A stretch of DNA of 64,000 nucleotides, from positions 42,593-106,592 of the forward strand of contig JADLHG010000051.1 of NCBI GenBank assembly GCA_020848905.1, in the 5' to 3' direction. Positions 15,524 through 25,400 of the stretch are shown here, one piece after another. This DNA is from Deltaproteobacteria bacterium. GTDB lineage: Bacteria > Myxococcota_A > Polyangia > GCA-2747355 > JADLHG01. The notes below the pieces were generated by a model. It was not told where the DNA came from. It did not search any database and saw nothing but the letters and a program-made list of their open reading frames with translations. The position numbers and the translations under genes are program-made. Numbering within the stretch: the stretch's first letter is position 1; every line of letters starts with the position of its first letter.

Positions 15524-17599
15524 ATGTCCGACGGACGCCTCGACGTGGCAGTGCTCGTTACGCGACAGGAGGCCGTGGGGTTCATGGCCGACCCCAACAC
15601 GCGCCGAACCGCGGGAGCGAGTCTGGCCGCTCCATACGTGAAGGCCTACACCGACCTCTGCGCCTACGTGGGGCGACCGCTCACGCTCTACGGCGACGCC
15701 CCGCCCTCCTTTCGCGGCAAGCCGCAGAGCGAGCTGCACAACCGGTCGCTCGCGGCCGTGACGCTCGCTACCGCGATGGAGAACGCGGGGCTCAGGTGGG
15801 AGGTCATCGACCCGCCGTCGCGCCCCATCTCGTACTGGCGCGAGCAGCTCGCCCTCCTCGCGCCGAAGCGGCCGCGCGTGGTGGCCTTCTCGACCACCTT
15901 CGTCTTCAACTACGCCTGGCTCGCCGCGCTCTGCGTGCTGGCGCGGCGGATGATCCCCGAGGCCAAGATCATCGTCGGGGGCTACTTCTACGTCACCGAC
16001 TCGAAGGGCTTCTTGGCGCTCCCGGCCGACGTGCTGGCGGTGGGGGAAGGCGAAGTGCGGCTGCCGCAGATCGTGCGCGCCGTGAAGGAGGGGGGCGCCC
16101 TCGAGGAAATCCCGGGGATCTACCTCCGACGGTCTGACGGAGAGCTCCACTACACGGGCAAGCCCAAGGCGCTCGATATGAACGAGCTGGCGCCGCTCGA
16201 CTGGCGGCTCGCGGAGCGGTGCAGCCCTCCTGCACTCGTGGACGAGCACCCGATTCAGGTCGGCATCGAGACGCAGCGCGGGTGCCTCTTCATGTGCGAG
16301 TTCTGCACCTACCGCATGCTCGCCAAGTTCAACATGATGGACGCCGAGGTGGCGGCGGCGCGCATCCTCGATGCGGCGCGCACGGTGAAGGACGGCGTGG
16401 TGGTGATCACCGACGCCACGGCGACGTTTCCGCGCGACCGCTGGCTGGAGATCATGCGTCGGCTGGCGGAGGCCGGGGGCTCTCCGCACCCGATCTGGAT
16501 CCAGGGGCGCGTCTCGGACATCAACGAGGAGAGCGCGGAGCTGATGTACCGGGCCGGCGTGCGCGAGATGCTGGTCGGCATGGAGAGCGGAGACCAGCGC
16601 ATTCTGAACGCCATGCGCAAGGGGACCCGCGCGGACCAGGTGAAGCCCGCGCTCGCGGCCTTCCACAAGCACGGGCTCAAGGCCTACTTCAACTTCATCT
16701 GCGGCTTCCCGGGGGAGACCGACGAGACGTACGCCAACACGCACCGGCTGATCCTCTCGGCCAACGACGGCTTCGAGGACGACCCGCCGCTGCTCTGGTA
16801 CAACGTGGACCCCTTCCTCTACCAGGATTTCTCGTCCATCACGCGCAAGAAGCAGGCGCACCACGCGGATAGTTACGAGCAGAACGCCCTCGGAACGATC
16901 AAGGCGAGCGAATCCATCCTCCGGACGGTCATCGCGACGTCGAGCAAGCCCTCGGCGCCGGTGTTCGTCATCCTCTTCCACATGCTGGATTGGCCCAACG
17001 CGCAGGCGCTCAACGTGTCGCTCAGCTTCATGCGCTATCGCGAGAGGATGGAGATCTTCCGCTGGCTGAAGAAGATCGAGCGAGGGATCTCGCTCTTCCT
17101 CGAACGGGACGTGAACGGCCGCCCGCTCGACATGCAAGAGCTCCGCGAGCTCAAGCGTCAGATACTGGCGCCCTATCCCCAGTCGTCGCTGGCCAAGCGC
17201 GCGAGGAACTACGTTGGGACGCAGGGACTCTCCCTCGGCATGCGGGCCATGCGCGGCGAGTGGAAGGAGGAGCAGGCCACCAACCGAGTCGGACCTCTCA
17301 CCCGCGTGGCGTTGGCGGCGCTGACGCTGAACGATGGACGGAATCTACAGGATGCAGTGCGGTCGCTTCGCGAGGGGCGCTACGTGCCTCCTGCGGGCGT
17401 GGACAGCGCGTCGCCGGTCGAGACGGGAGGTGACGCGTTCGGCATGCGTCACTCGTCCGATATCGCCGAGCTGTCGCGCGGGATGATCAAGGAGGCCGAG
17501 GAGAACGTGACCGAGGGGAAGCGCGACTATTCGCGTGCGCGCAAGATGGTCATGGAGGACGAAGCGAAGGCGAGCGAGGGGGTCGAGGTCGCCGACTAA
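15524..17599 (+). CDS. B12-binding-domain radical SAM protein 1
   Basis: 691 residues. The N-terminal ~230 residues form a cobalamin-binding-like Rossmann domain (RPRVVAFSTTF, KIIVGGYFY, VGEGEVRLPQI) that lacks an obvious DxHxxG His ligand, so any cobalamin may bind base-off without protein His. The radical SAM domain follows with the 4Fe-4S motif CLFMCEFC (Cys254, Cys258, Cys261), then VGMESGDQRILNAM and FICGFPGETDET. A ~200-residue C-terminal region is specific to this subfamily. Known relatives do methylations or ring-forming steps on unactivated carbons; the substrate here is unknown. GGAGGAAAGG precedes the ATG. The gene is probably co-transcribed with the activator and converges, with a 4-base overlap, on the GMC oxidoreductase gene. 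Confidence 0.88.
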   Translation: MSDGRLDVAVLVTRQEAVGFMADPNTRRTAGASLAAPYVKAYTDLCAYVGRPLTLYGDAPPSFRGKPQSELHNRSLAAVTLATAMENAGLRWEVIDPPSRPISYWREQLALLAPKRPRVVAFSTTFVFNYAWLAALCVLARRMIPEAKIIVGGYFYVTDSKGFLALPADVLAVGEGEVRLPQIVRAVKEGGALEEIPGIYLRRSDGELHYTGKPKALDMNELAPLDWRLAERCSPPALVDEHPIQVGIETQRGCLFMCEFCTYRMLAKFNMMDAEVAAARILDAARTVKDGVVVITDATATFPRDRWLEIMRRLAEAGGSPHPIWIQGRVSDINEESAELMYRAGVREMLVGMESGDQRILNAMRKGTRADQVKPALAAFHKHGLKAYFNFICGFPGETDETYANTHRLILSANDGFEDDPPLLWYNVDPFLYQDFSSITRKKQAHHADSYEQNALGTIKASESILRTVIATSSKPSAPVFVILFHMLDWPNAQALNVSLSFMRYRERMEIFRWLKKIERGISLFLERDVNGRPLDMQELRELKRQILAPYPQSSLAKRARNYVGTQGLSLGMRAMRGEWKEEQATNRVGPLTRVALAALTLNDGRNLQDAVRSLREGRYVPPAGVDSASPVETGGDAFGMRHSSDIAELSRGMIKEAEENVTEGKRDYSRARKMVMEDEAKASEGVEVAD

Positions 17600-19188
17600 C
17601 CGGCCGCGGGCCCGTCGCGCACCAGCGCCTCGCAGGCCCGGGCTGTCAGCGCGAGCATGGTGAGCGTGCAGTTCTGATAGCCCGACGTGACGAAGGATGC
17701 GCCATCCGTCACGAAGAGGTTCGGTACGTCCCACACCCGATTCTGCGGGTCGAGCACCGAGGTGCGGCGGGATGACCCCATCCGCGCCCCCCCGAGCTCG
17801 TGGATGGAGCTGCCTGCCGGGGCCCGCACGGGACCGACCATGCGCTGGAAGCCAGCCTCGTCCGCTAGCTCCGCCAGGCACGTGGCGGCTCGTTCGGTCA
17901 TGGCGAGCTCGTTCTCCCCGTAGCGGAAATCGAGGTTCGCGAGGGGGACGCCGAAGCGATCGGTGCGAGTCGGGTGCAACGTGATCCGGTTGTCGAGGCG
18001 GGGGAGGACCTCGCCGAAGGCCTCGAGGACCGCCACGGCGTCGCGAGGCCCGAGAATCGAGGGGCGCAGCCAGGTCGGCCGGCCGACCGAGCCGACGAGG
18101 GCAAAACGGCGCGCGAAGGCGGGGTCTCTCCGGGTGACGTTGAAGAAGGGAGGCACATAGAAGCCCACCAGCCCGCCGAGGTCGTAGGGGTTCGTGCCCC
18201 CGGGTCCTTGCAGCGCTACCGCGTCGTCGCGCAACCCCGGGGCCACGGCGAGCACGTTGACCAGGGTGTGCTCCGTGAGGTACCGCCCGAGAAGTCCGCT
18301 CGACGCGCCGAGCCCGTCAGGATGCCGAGGCGTCGCCGAGGCGAGCAGCAAGCGCACCGTCTCGATCGTGGAGGCGCAGAGCATGACGGCGCGAGCCCGG
18401 GCGCCGCGCTCCTCTCCCGTGAGCCGATCGCGATAGATCACGCCGTCGGCCAGGTTGCGCTTCGGATCGACAGAGACGCGGGTCACCACGGCGTCGGTGA
18501 TGGCCGTGAGTCGCCCCGTGCCGTGGGCGACGGCGAGCGGGGGAGGGATCGTGCCCACGGGAGCGCCCAGCGTCCGCGCGGCGATCAGGCGCCGGTCCGG
18601 CCAGCCGCGGTCCAGTGTCTCGCGCAACCAACGTTCGCCGGCCGTGAGCGGTCGGGGGCGCGAGACGCGGCCGTCGGGGAGAGCGGCGATGCCGTCGACC
18701 TCGCCCTCGAGACCGTAGAACGACTCCACGCGGTCGTAGTACGGGGCGAGCTCCGCATAGCGAATCGGCCAGGGCTCGCCGAGCCCGTCTCGGGCCGGGG
18801 CTTGCAGTTCGTCGTCGGAGAGGCGTAGTCCCACGCGGGCCCAGGTGTGCAGTCGGCCGCCCAGCTGCCGACCCCGAATCCAGAGGAAGGGCCGATTCCA
18901 GGCGCAGGTGTAGGGAGCCTCCACGTCGTCGACGAAGAAGTGCCGGTTGTGGGCGAGGTAGAGCGAGGAGAGAGCCTGAATCGGTTGTCGCCCCGTCAGC
19001 CACTCGCTCAAGTGAGGCGATCCGGCGGAGGCAGGATTCACGGGCGGAAACTCGCGCGTGAAGTCGACGGAGCGTCCGGCCTCGAGGAGGAGCACGCGAA
19101 GGCCTCGGCCCGTGAGCTCCATCGCGGCATAGCTGCCTGTGGCGCCCGATCCGACGACGATCACGTCATGGAATGCTTGCGGTCCCAC
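17596..19188 (-). CDS. GMC-family FAD oxidoreductase
   Basis: About 530 residues. The FAD-binding start HDVIVVGSGATGSYAAMEL with LLLEAGRS is typical, and the C-terminal block HELGGARMGSSRRTSV ... NRVWDVPNLFVTDGA ... NCTLTMLALTARA is the GMC signature containing the active-site His and Asn. Members oxidise alcohols with oxygen or another acceptor. The start is placed at GTG 19188 because GGAGGG lies 7 bases upstream; a GTG 18 bases earlier has no ribosome-binding site. It sits between two paralogous radical SAM genes on the opposite strand and shares a divergent promoter region of ~75 bases with the second. This suggests that the three act on the same intermediate. Confidence 0.9.
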   Translation of the reverse strand: MGPQAFHDVIVVGSGATGSYAAMELTGRGLRVLLLEAGRSVDFTREFPPVNPASAGSPHLSEWLTGRQPIQALSSLYLAHNRHFFVDDVEAPYTCAWNRPFLWIRGRQLGGRLHTWARVGLRLSDDELQAPARDGLGEPWPIRYAELAPYYDRVESFYGLEGEVDGIAALPDGRVSRPRPLTAGERWLRETLDRGWPDRRLIAARTLGAPVGTIPPPLAVAHGTGRLTAITDAVVTRVSVDPKRNLADGVIYRDRLTGEERGARARAVMLCASTIETVRLLLASATPRHPDGLGASSGLLGRYLTEHTLVNVLAVAPGLRDDAVALQGPGGTNPYDLGGLVGFYVPPFFNVTRRDPAFARRFALVGSVGRPTWLRPSILGPRDAVAVLEAFGEVLPRLDNRITLHPTRTDRFGVPLANLDFRYGENELAMTERAATCLAELADEAGFQRMVGPVRAPAGSSIHELGGARMGSSRRTSVLDPQNRVWDVPNLFVTDGASFVTSGYQNCTLTMLALTARACEALVRDGPAAG

Positions 19189-19262
19189 CCTGGTTCCCTC
19201 CGTCACGTGATGATATGCTAATCGATTCCGGCCGGCCCGTACGCGGAAAGGAACAGTGGCAC

Positions 19263-21326
19263 ATGGTCGATAGTGCTCTGGACGTTGCGCTTCTCGTAGT
19301 CCGGCAAGACGTCATGGGGTTTCTGGCGAACCCGCTGACGCGGCGGACGGGTGGTGCGTCCTTCGCTGCGCCCTATGCGAGAGCCTATCTCGAAGTATGC
19401 TCTTATGTCGGGAGGTCCCTCAATCTCTATGGCGATACGGGCCCGCTGTTCGACGGAGAGCCGACGGTCGGGCTTCACACACGATCGTTGACGGCGTTGA
19501 CGCTCGTCTCTGCGCTGGAGCGGGAGGGGCTTTCCTGGGAGGCCATCGACCCTCCGTCGAGTCCCATCTCCTATTGGCGCAAACAGCTCGAATCCCTCGT
19601 AGCGAGGCGTCCACGCGTACTCGGCATCTCGAGCACCTTCACCATGGATGGTCGGTGGCTGGCCGCGATCTGTCGCCTGGCCAAGCAGATCTTGCCGCAG
19701 AGCACGCTGGTCGTAGGAGGATATCTCTACACCACCGATACCAAGGCGTTCCTCTCGTTGCCCGCCGACGTGCTGTGCGTCGGAGAGGGGGAAGTGCGGT
19801 TGCCGCAGATCGCGAGAGCCGTGCAGGGAGAGGGACGACTGGATCAGATCCCGGGCCTCTTCCTGCGCCGAGCGGACGGCGAGCTCGTCTACACCGGGAA
19901 GATCTCGTCCCTCGATCTCAACGAGGTGCCAGCCGTCGACTTCCGCCTGGCCGAGCGATGCACGCCGCCCATCGACCTGCAGGCGTCGCCCATGCAGGTA
20001 GGCCTGGAGACCGTGCGGGGATGTCTCTTCATGTGCGAGTTCTGTACCTTTCGGAACCTCGCGCGCTACGGAGAGATGACCGCCAGCCTGGCCGCGGAAC
20101 GTATCGTGAGGGCCGGGCGGAGCGTGCCCCACGGATCGATTGCGCTCATCGACTCGACGGCCACGTTTCCGCGTGACAGGTGGGCGACGATGATGCGGGA
20201 GCTGATCGCACGGGGCGGCTCTCCTCACCCCATCTGGTGCCACGCGCGGGTCTCGGACCTGCTGGACGATGAAACCGTGGCGCTGATGTCCGGGGCCGGA
20301 CTTCGGCTCGTGACCGTCGGCATGGAGAGCGGGAGCCAGACGATCCTCAACCTGATGCACAAGGGCACGCGTGCCGACCATGTGCCGACGGCCCTGGCCG
20401 GGCTCGCCCGTCACGGGGTGAAGGCGTGGATGAACTTCATCTATGGGTTCCCAGGGGAGACCGACGAGACGGTGGCCGAGACGCACGCGATGATCGTCAA
20501 GGGCAACGACGGGTTCGAGGAGCAGCTCCCGTGGCTCTGGTACAACATCGATCCGTTTCTCTACATGGATTTCTCGTCGATTGCCCGCAAGAAGAACGCG
20601 ACCTTTGCGACCACGTTCGAGCAGAACGCCAGCGGCACGGCGAGGGCGAGCGTGGCGGTCCTCAACACGGCGCTCGCGACGTCGAAGAAGCCCACGGCGC
20701 CCGTGTTCGCCATCTTGTTCGATCTGGTGGACTGGCCCCACGCGCAGCCGCAGAACGTGGCGCTAGGGCTCATGCGCCATCCGCGGCAGCTCGACATCTT
20801 TCGCTGGCTGAAGAAGATCGAGCAGGGCATCGCGGTGTTTCTGGAGCATGAGGTCCACGGCGTGCCGGTCGACCGTGCGCGGCTTCGAGAGCTGAAGGGG
20901 GAGATCCTCAGACCCTATCGAAGGCTCTCGGCGCCGAAGGCCCTCGCGTACCGGGCGGCGACGCAGCTGGGAAAGCTGGCCATCGGACGCGTTCAGCGCG
21001 AGTGGGAGGTCGAAGGGGAGACCGGCAAGGTGGGTCCGATAACACGCGCTCTGCTGGCGGTGCAGACGGTCGCGGACGGACGCGACCTTCCGGAGCTCGT
21101 GGTCTCGATCAAGACCGGGGCCTACGTGCCGCCGGGCGGAAAGCCCTACACCGCGATGTCTCACGTGCCGCAGACCGAGGCAGAGGTTCGTAGCGCCGCA
21201 GCGATGCAGACCATGGTGGACGACCTGTTCAAGGAGAGTGAGGCCGCCGTGTCCGACGGCAAGGTCGAGCTTCAGGCGCGACGCAAGGCCGCTCGCGAGG
21301 CCACCGCGGAGGCCGAGCGTGGGTAA
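19263..21326 (+). CDS. B12-binding-domain radical SAM protein 2, paralogue of protein 1
   Basis: 687 residues and collinear with radical SAM protein 1 over the whole length: the first 250 residues align without gaps and the cluster motif CLFMCEFC again falls at Cys254, Cys258 and Cys261. Shared blocks include FAAPYARAYLEVCSYVGR, PISYWRKQL, GEGEVRLPQI, ESGSQTILNLMHKGTRAD and YGFPGETDETV. Codon use is less extreme in GC than in protein 1 (many T- and A-ending codons), so the pair did not arise from a very recent duplication. The start is set by homology to protein 1. The downstream reductase gene follows on the same strand. The chemistry is not predictable from sequence. Confidence 0.88.
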   Translation: MVDSALDVALLVVRQDVMGFLANPLTRRTGGASFAAPYARAYLEVCSYVGRSLNLYGDTGPLFDGEPTVGLHTRSLTALTLVSALEREGLSWEAIDPPSSPISYWRKQLESLVARRPRVLGISSTFTMDGRWLAAICRLAKQILPQSTLVVGGYLYTTDTKAFLSLPADVLCVGEGEVRLPQIARAVQGEGRLDQIPGLFLRRADGELVYTGKISSLDLNEVPAVDFRLAERCTPPIDLQASPMQVGLETVRGCLFMCEFCTFRNLARYGEMTASLAAERIVRAGRSVPHGSIALIDSTATFPRDRWATMMRELIARGGSPHPIWCHARVSDLLDDETVALMSGAGLRLVTVGMESGSQTILNLMHKGTRADHVPTALAGLARHGVKAWMNFIYGFPGETDETVAETHAMIVKGNDGFEEQLPWLWYNIDPFLYMDFSSIARKKNATFATTFEQNASGTARASVAVLNTALATSKKPTAPVFAILFDLVDWPHAQPQNVALGLMRHPRQLDIFRWLKKIEQGIAVFLEHEVHGVPVDRARLRELKGEILRPYRRLSAPKALAYRAATQLGKLAIGRVQREWEVEGETGKVGPITRALLAVQTVADGRDLPELVVSIKTGAYVPPGGKPYTAMSHVPQTEAEVRSAAAMQTMVDDLFKESEAAVSDGKVELQARRKAAREATAEAERG

Positions 21327-21416
21327 CGCGGCATGGGTCGGTCCGGGGCGGGGACAGAACGCGTGGCGGTCGCGTGCGAGCTCGGGGGCGAAGGGCTCCT
21401 GCAGGGGCGCTTGACC

Positions 21417-22388
21417 ATGCGGGCGGTCGCTATCCAACGCTACGGCGGGCCGGAGGTGGTGCAGGTGGTCGAGGTGCCGCGGCCGAAGCCCGGTCCGGGC
21501 GAGGTCCTGATCCGGGTGCGAGCCACGAGCATCAATCAGCTCGATTGGCGTCTCCGGCGGGGAGAGGTCCGCTTCATTCTGCCGCTTCGACCGCCGCGGG
21601 TGCTCGGGTTCGACGTCGCGGGCCAGGTGGAGGAGCTCGGTGACGGCGCGGCGGGCTTCCCGATCGGAACCGCGGTGATGGCGATGCTCGACGCGCACCG
21701 GCCGGGGGCTTGTGCGGACTACCTGGTGATGTCGCCGGGACACCTCGTGGTCAAGCCGCCCGAGATGTCGTTTCACGAGGCCGCGGCGCTCCCGCGAGCC
21801 GGGATCACCGCGCTGCAGGCGTTGCGGTGGGCCGGCCCCCTGAGCGCCGGAGATCGGGCGCTGGTGGTCGGTGCGTCGGGTGGCATCGGGACTCTGGTGG
21901 TCCAGCTCGCGGTGATGGCGGGCGTGCGGGTAACGGCCCTGTGCAGCTCGCGCAACGAGGAGCTGGTGCGGGCGCTCGGGGCAGAGCGGGTCGTGGCCTA
22001 CGATCGCGAGGCGCTCGCGACGGGCGACCGGTTCGAGGCGATCGTGGACGTGGTCGACGCGACGAGCTTCGCCGCAATGGAGCGGCATCTCGTGTCGGGT
22101 GGCCGGTTCGTGGCGGTCTACCCGACGGTGGCCGGCGTGGCGGAGATGCTTCGAACCCGTATGGCGCGACCATTCGGCGGCACGAAGAGGGCCTTCACCT
22201 ACCTCACGGAGGCCAACGCGGAGGATCTGGCCCACCTGGTCGAGCTCTGGCGGGCGGGGAAGCTTCGGCCCGTCATTCATCGCGTCTTCGAGCTCGAGGA
22301 GAGCGGGGAGGCGCACCGGCTCAGCGAGTCACGTCGCGCGCGAGGGAAGCTGGTCATCGACGTCTGCCGGGGGGCCGAGGCGCGCTGA
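21417..22388 (+). CDS. NADPH:quinone oxidoreductase-like medium-chain reductase
   Basis: 323 residues. MRAVAIQRYGGPEVVQVVEVP, GPGEVLIRVRATSINQLDW, VLGFDVAGQVEELG and the nucleotide-binding GASGGIGTLVVQLA are the quinone-oxidoreductase signatures; zinc ligands are absent. It probably reduces a carbon-carbon double bond or a quinone with NADPH. It could act as a trans enoyl reductase for the polyketide, since the fold is that of PKS ER domains, but nothing proves it. It follows radical SAM protein 2 on the same strand and ends 21 bases from the convergent end of PKS-D. The start is the ATG that matches family N-termini; an upstream in-frame ATG at 21333 would add 28 atypical residues. Confidence 0.88.
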   Translation: MRAVAIQRYGGPEVVQVVEVPRPKPGPGEVLIRVRATSINQLDWRLRRGEVRFILPLRPPRVLGFDVAGQVEELGDGAAGFPIGTAVMAMLDAHRPGACADYLVMSPGHLVVKPPEMSFHEAAALPRAGITALQALRWAGPLSAGDRALVVGASGGIGTLVVQLAVMAGVRVTALCSSRNEELVRALGAERVVAYDREALATGDRFEAIVDVVDATSFAAMERHLVSGGRFVAVYPTVAGVAEMLRTRMARPFGGTKRAFTYLTEANAEDLAHLVELWRAGKLRPVIHRVFELEESGEAHRLSESRRARGKLVIDVCRGAEAR

Positions 22389-22409
22389 CGGTCGGGAGGG
22401 GCTTCGGCG

Positions 22410-25400
22410 TCAGGGACTCCGTTGACGCGCCGCTTGGTCGGCCAGGTACCTCGCCACCTCGTCGATCGTCTCGTGCTGGTAGAGCAGCGTCGGGGGGAGC
22501 TTGAGCCCGACCGCCCGGCCGATGGCCTTCGTCAGCTCGACGGCCAGGAGCGAGTCGATGTGGTCGATGATCCGCGCGGTGGCGGGGAGCGTGGCCGCGG
22601 TCGCGCCGACGACGGATTCGAGGACGCCGCGTACCGTCTGGGCGAGGGCCTCGAGGGTCGGGAGGACATGCTCCTCGAGTGGGGGAGCGGAGGTGGCAGG
22701 CAGCGTTGCGGCGAGGCGCTGGAGCCGCACCCCCTGCGCGAGGGCCACGAGGCGGCCGGCCTCGTCGAAGAGGCTGCAATCCACCAGGGAGAGCTCGGCG
22801 GAGGCGATCGACTCGCGCGGGCGGAGCAGCGCGCGGCAGGTGAGACGCCGGGCCTCGGTCGGCCGAGCGGTGAGCGCGTCGAGACCGAGAACGAGGTGCG
22901 CCGCGGGAGCCAGACCGCTCGCGGCGGCCACGGCGACCTGGAGCGCGCCGTCGAGGAGAACCGGATGGAGGCCCTGGCCGGGGGTGAGCGCGAGCCCCTC
23001 GGGGAGGACGAGCTCGCCGAGCGCGGCGCCGGCGGTGCAGGCGAGGCTCTGGAGCGGCTGAAAGGCGGGACCCACGGTGAGCCCTTGTCGCGCGACGGCG
23101 GCGTAGAAGTCCGAGGGGGCGAGCACCGCGGGATAGGGGCGGTGCGGGCCCGGTAGCGGCGCGGCCTGTCCTTCGTCGAGCACCTCGGCGCGGACGAGGC
23201 GGCCCGTGGCGTGCTCGCACCAGTCGCTCGCGGTGCTCACAGCGCGGCCCAGCGGACGACTGAAGATCCGGAAGTTCGTGCCGACGTCTCCGTCGGAAAA
23301 GGCGAGCTGCAGGTGCGTCTCGTGGCCCTCGGGGAGCGCGAGCGCGCGATGGAAGGCGACCTGTTCCAGGCGCTGGACGGGGCCGCCCTGACGTTCGCGG
23401 GCCGCGGCGAGCGCCAGCGCGCAGAAGTACGCCCCGGGGAGGACGGCTTCGCCGTGCAGGCGGTGCTCGGCGAGGTACGCGGGCTGGGCTGACGAGACGG
23501 TGCTCTCGTAGATCGTCCAGGGCGAGACGGGGGAATCGATCCTTTGGCCGAGGAGCGGGTGCGCGTCGTGGCGCGGGAGGGGCTCGACGCGGGCGGGGCT
23601 CGACTCCGGTGCGGTGCTTCGCTGCGCGAGGAGGGCCGGGGGCTCGCGGAAGCAGCGACGCCGCATCCACGGCGTGGCGGGGAGGTGCACGGTGCGCGGA
23701 GTCCCCTCGTGGAGCGGCCGGAAGTCGACCGCGGCACCGGCCTCGAAGCGCTCGGCCAGAACGCGAAGGCGCACCGGGTAGCGGGAGTCGGTCGGCGAGG
23801 GATCGAGGGCCTCGGCGGCGAGCGGCGGCTCGTCGGAGGGCGGCGGGGGGACGGGGGCCACCGCGCGATCGCCGAGCTCCTCGGCGAGGCGGTGGAGCTC
23901 GGCGGCGAGCTCGGCGAGGTGGGTGCCGAGCACGGCGCGGCGGTGCCTGTAGGCGGTGCGGCCCAGGTTCGCCGCGGCGCAGACGGCGTCCGGGTCGAGG
24001 GTGGGGTGCTCGTCGAGGAAGCGGGCCCAGCGGGCGGCGAGCGGGCCGAGCGCGCGCGGGTGCTTGGTGGAGAGCGCGAGCAGGTAGAGCGGCCTGTTTG
24101 CCCGGGGCGCGGGGAGGGGCGGCCGCTTCGCTCCTTGCACGAGCACGTGCGCGTTCGTGCCGCTCCAGCCGAAGGCGCTCACCCCCGCGATGGGGGGCGC
24201 GCCGTCTCCGACCCACGGCGTCGGGCGCGTGGCCAGCGTGACGGGCAGCGCGTCCCAGGCGAGGAGCGGATTGAGCGCGTGGACGGCGTAGTGTGGCGGG
24301 AGCTCCTCGTGCGCCAGCGCGAGCACGACCTTGAGGAGCCCGGCGACTCCGGCCGCGGGCTCGAGGTGGCCGAGGTTGGCCTTGACCGCGCCGAGGGCGA
24401 GGGCCCGCTCGCGAGGGCGCGTGGAGCCGAGGGCGGCGGCGAGCGCCTGGACCTCGATCGGATCGCCGAGGGGGGTACCGGTACCGTGTGTCTCGACGAA
24501 GTCCACCGCGTCGGGGGGGAGCCGCGCGAGCTCGAGGGAGCGGCGGATCACGGCCTGCTGCGCCGGGCCGCTCGGCGCCGTGAGGGAGCTCGAGCGCCCG
24601 TCCTGGTTCACGGCGGTGGCGCGCAGCACGGCGAGGATCGGGTCGCCGTCGCGCTCGGCGTCGGCGAGCCGCTTGAGCACCACCACCCCGCAGCCCTCGC
24701 CGCGCACGTAGCCATCGGCGCGGGCGTCGAAGGTCTTACAGTGCCCGTCGGGGGCCAGCATGCCGAGCTTGGAGAAGTGGACGAAGGGCTCGGGAGAGAG
24801 GAGCAGCCCCACGCCCCCCGCGAGGCCGAGGTCGCTCTCGCGGGCGCGGAGGCTCTGGCAGGCCAGGTGCACGGCCACGAGCGAGCTCGAGCAGGCGGTG
24901 TCGACCACCAGGTTCGGGCCCTTGAGGTCCAGCCAGAAGGAGAGGCGGCCCGCGGCCGTGCTGGGTCGGCTGCCGATGCCGGTGTAGGCGTCGATCTCCT
25001 CGGGGGCGCGATCCACGAGCGTCGCGTAGTCGTGATTGATGATACCGACGAAGACGCCGGTGGCGCTGCCGCGCAGGCCGTCGAGCGGCAGCCCCGCGTG
25101 CTCGAGCGCCTCGGTGGTCACCTCGAGGAGCAGGCGCTGCTGGGGGTCGAGCCGTTCGGCCTCGCGCAGGGGCAGGTCGAAGCGCTCGGGCTCGAACTCG
25201 TCGAGCCGCTGATCGGAGAGGAAGCCCCCGGAGCGGGTGACCATCTTGCCCGGCGCGTCGCGGTCCGCGTCGTAGTAGCGGTCCTTCTGCCAGCGGTCGG
25301 CCGGGACCTCGATGATCGCGTCGCGTCCGTCGCGCAAGAGCTGCCAGAAGGCCTCCGGGTCGCTCGCCCCGCCCGGGAAGCGGCAGCCGAGTCCGAGGAT

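Noticed and set aside
22354..24216. Long Arg/Pro-rich open frames antisense or out of frame to PKS-D
   Set aside because: They follow the GC-skewed third-codon pattern of the true PKS frame, have no ribosome-binding site and show no protein family; the PKS frame has full domain motifs.
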